Source of the DNA: Verrucomicrobiia bacterium
Lineage (GTDB): Bacteria > Verrucomicrobiota > Verrucomicrobiia > Palsa-1439
Reading direction: 5' to 3'
Length of the DNA: 64,000 nucleotides
Assembly: GCA_022072455.1 (NCBI GenBank)
Contig: JAJVHY010000010.1
Span: 34,606 to 98,605 of the forward strand
The position numbers were made by a program, and so were the translations under genes. The first letter of the stretch is position 1. The number at the start of each line of letters is the position of its first letter. Positions 63,422 through 64,000 of this stretch are shown piece after piece. The notes under the pieces were generated by a model, which saw only the letters and a list, made by a program, of their open reading frames with translations, was not told the DNA's origin and did no database searches.

Positions 63422-63959
63422 GTTGTTTTTCTGAAAATTCGTAACTATCGCGTGCTTGGTGTAACTGTTTACCTCACCGGCTTTTAGACTACGCGGAAAC
63501 CACGAAAAGTCAACGGCGTTTTATAAGACAAAACTTGCCGCTTTTTGAGCCTCCAGTCACCCCGTTTCTTACGCAAATTTCATTCCACAAAATCCTCTGT
63601 AACGGCACCTTTTGTTGAACTATTCCAGTCCCACAAGGGACTGACAGGCGTCATGCATAACCTAAATCACATCATTAAGTATTTAGCTATTAACATATTG
63701 AGTAGTTTAGAAACACCTACTTTCGCCGCATCAGCTTTACTAATAGTGCCAATATTGTAGAAGTAGTGGCATGTGTATCTTCGGTTCAATGCACTGCGAC
63801 TTCGGCGCCTTGGCGCGGTTGGTAAGAGTGGCAAGACGGCAATACTGTCAAGGACACCAGCCGCAAAATTTATAGGTAGTGTCTGAAAGGTTCAGCAAAT
63901 AGAAGGGTCATGGTAGTTCTCCCTGCTAGCCAAACAACAAACACAAGGAGAACCAATCC
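63422..63959. other. Gene-free stretch upstream of the giant surface protein gene
   Basis: About 540 bp, more AT-rich than its surroundings, with no convincing gene. It must contain the promoter of the 2847-residue gene. GTGTCTGAAAGGTTCAGC near 63880 could be the edge of an insertion sequence, since a gene with a strong ribosome binding site starts just after it. Confidence 0.4.
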
Positions 63960-64000
63960 ATGACCCGGCAGAAGCATAGCATTGACGTGGCCGAACTGAA
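63960..64000 (+). CDS. Start of a gene cut by the right edge, possibly a mobile-element gene
   Basis: AAGGAG lies 10 nt before an ATG, and 13 residues (MTRQKHSIDVAEL) are visible. The frame stays open to the window end. The AT-rich leader and an insertion-sequence-like edge upstream suggest a transposase-type gene, but too little is present to say. Confidence 0.4.
   Translation, partial: MTRQKHSIDVAEL

Noticed and set aside
63545..63760. A 71-residue plus-strand frame near the right edge
   Set aside because: It has no ribosome binding site and AT-rich, low-complexity sequence; it lies in the leader region of the giant gene.

Overview
The window is GC-rich bacterial DNA, most likely from the PVC superphylum and probably Verrucomicrobiota. 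Support for this is inference from gene content: several surface proteins with PEP-CTERM tails and autotransporter-associated beta-strand repeats, a TIGR02597-like protein, a prepilin-like protein with a GFTLIELL head inside a glycan locus, and many secreted glycosidases. No rRNA is present to confirm it.

Region 1 (1-16.3 kb, minus strand) is one tightly packed glycan-degradation operon. In transcription order it encodes a PEP-CTERM beta-strand protein, a LacI-type regulator, a 1766-residue multidomain protein, a secreted GH42-like protein, a prepilin-like protein, a GH116 glucosidase-like enzyme, a GH20 enzyme, and a beta-propeller protein that runs off the left edge. Adjacent genes overlap or are a few bases apart. 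Two perfect palindromes with a TACGTA core lie upstream and are good candidates for the LacI operators.

Region 2 (16.3-24.5 kb) is accessory DNA. It holds both subunits of DNA topoisomerase VI, flanked by two copies of a 41-nt direct repeat; a Dam-like D12 adenine methyltransferase with a small Cys-rich partner; a frameshifted ADP-ribosylglycohydrolase; small hypothetical genes; two large hairpins; and a SOUL-type protein.

Region 3 (24.6-43.6 kb, minus strand except the last gene) is an envelope locus. A divergent AraC-family regulator faces two large HYR-repeat surface proteins, a TIGR02597-like protein, a PEP-CTERM protein, a beta-helix protein, a TPR-like protein, a TonB-dependent receptor, a DUF3450-like protein, a DUF3450-ExbB fusion, ExbD, TonB and a TPR protein. 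Three of the surface proteins share the same N-terminal domain of about 180 residues. I infer a surface-capture and TonB-powered uptake system. It is the best candidate here for an under-described system.

Region 4 (43.6-48.6 kb, plus strand) looks like an integrated element next to tRNA-Lys(CTT): an in-frame chimera of a methyltransferase N-terminus and an AAA-type ATPase C-terminus, small genes, a three-Cys DUF5131 (phage Gp37/Gp68) protein, a double helix-turn-helix protein and a tyrosine recombinase.

Region 5 (48.6-64 kb) holds a Gfo/Idh/MocA oxidoreductase with a TIM-barrel isomerase (plus strand), then on the minus strand a GH2 beta-mannosidase-like enzyme, an FAD-dependent oxidoreductase, a short-chain dehydrogenase remnant and a 2847-residue PEP-CTERM beta-strand repeat protein. 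A gene with a strong ribosome binding site starts at the right edge.
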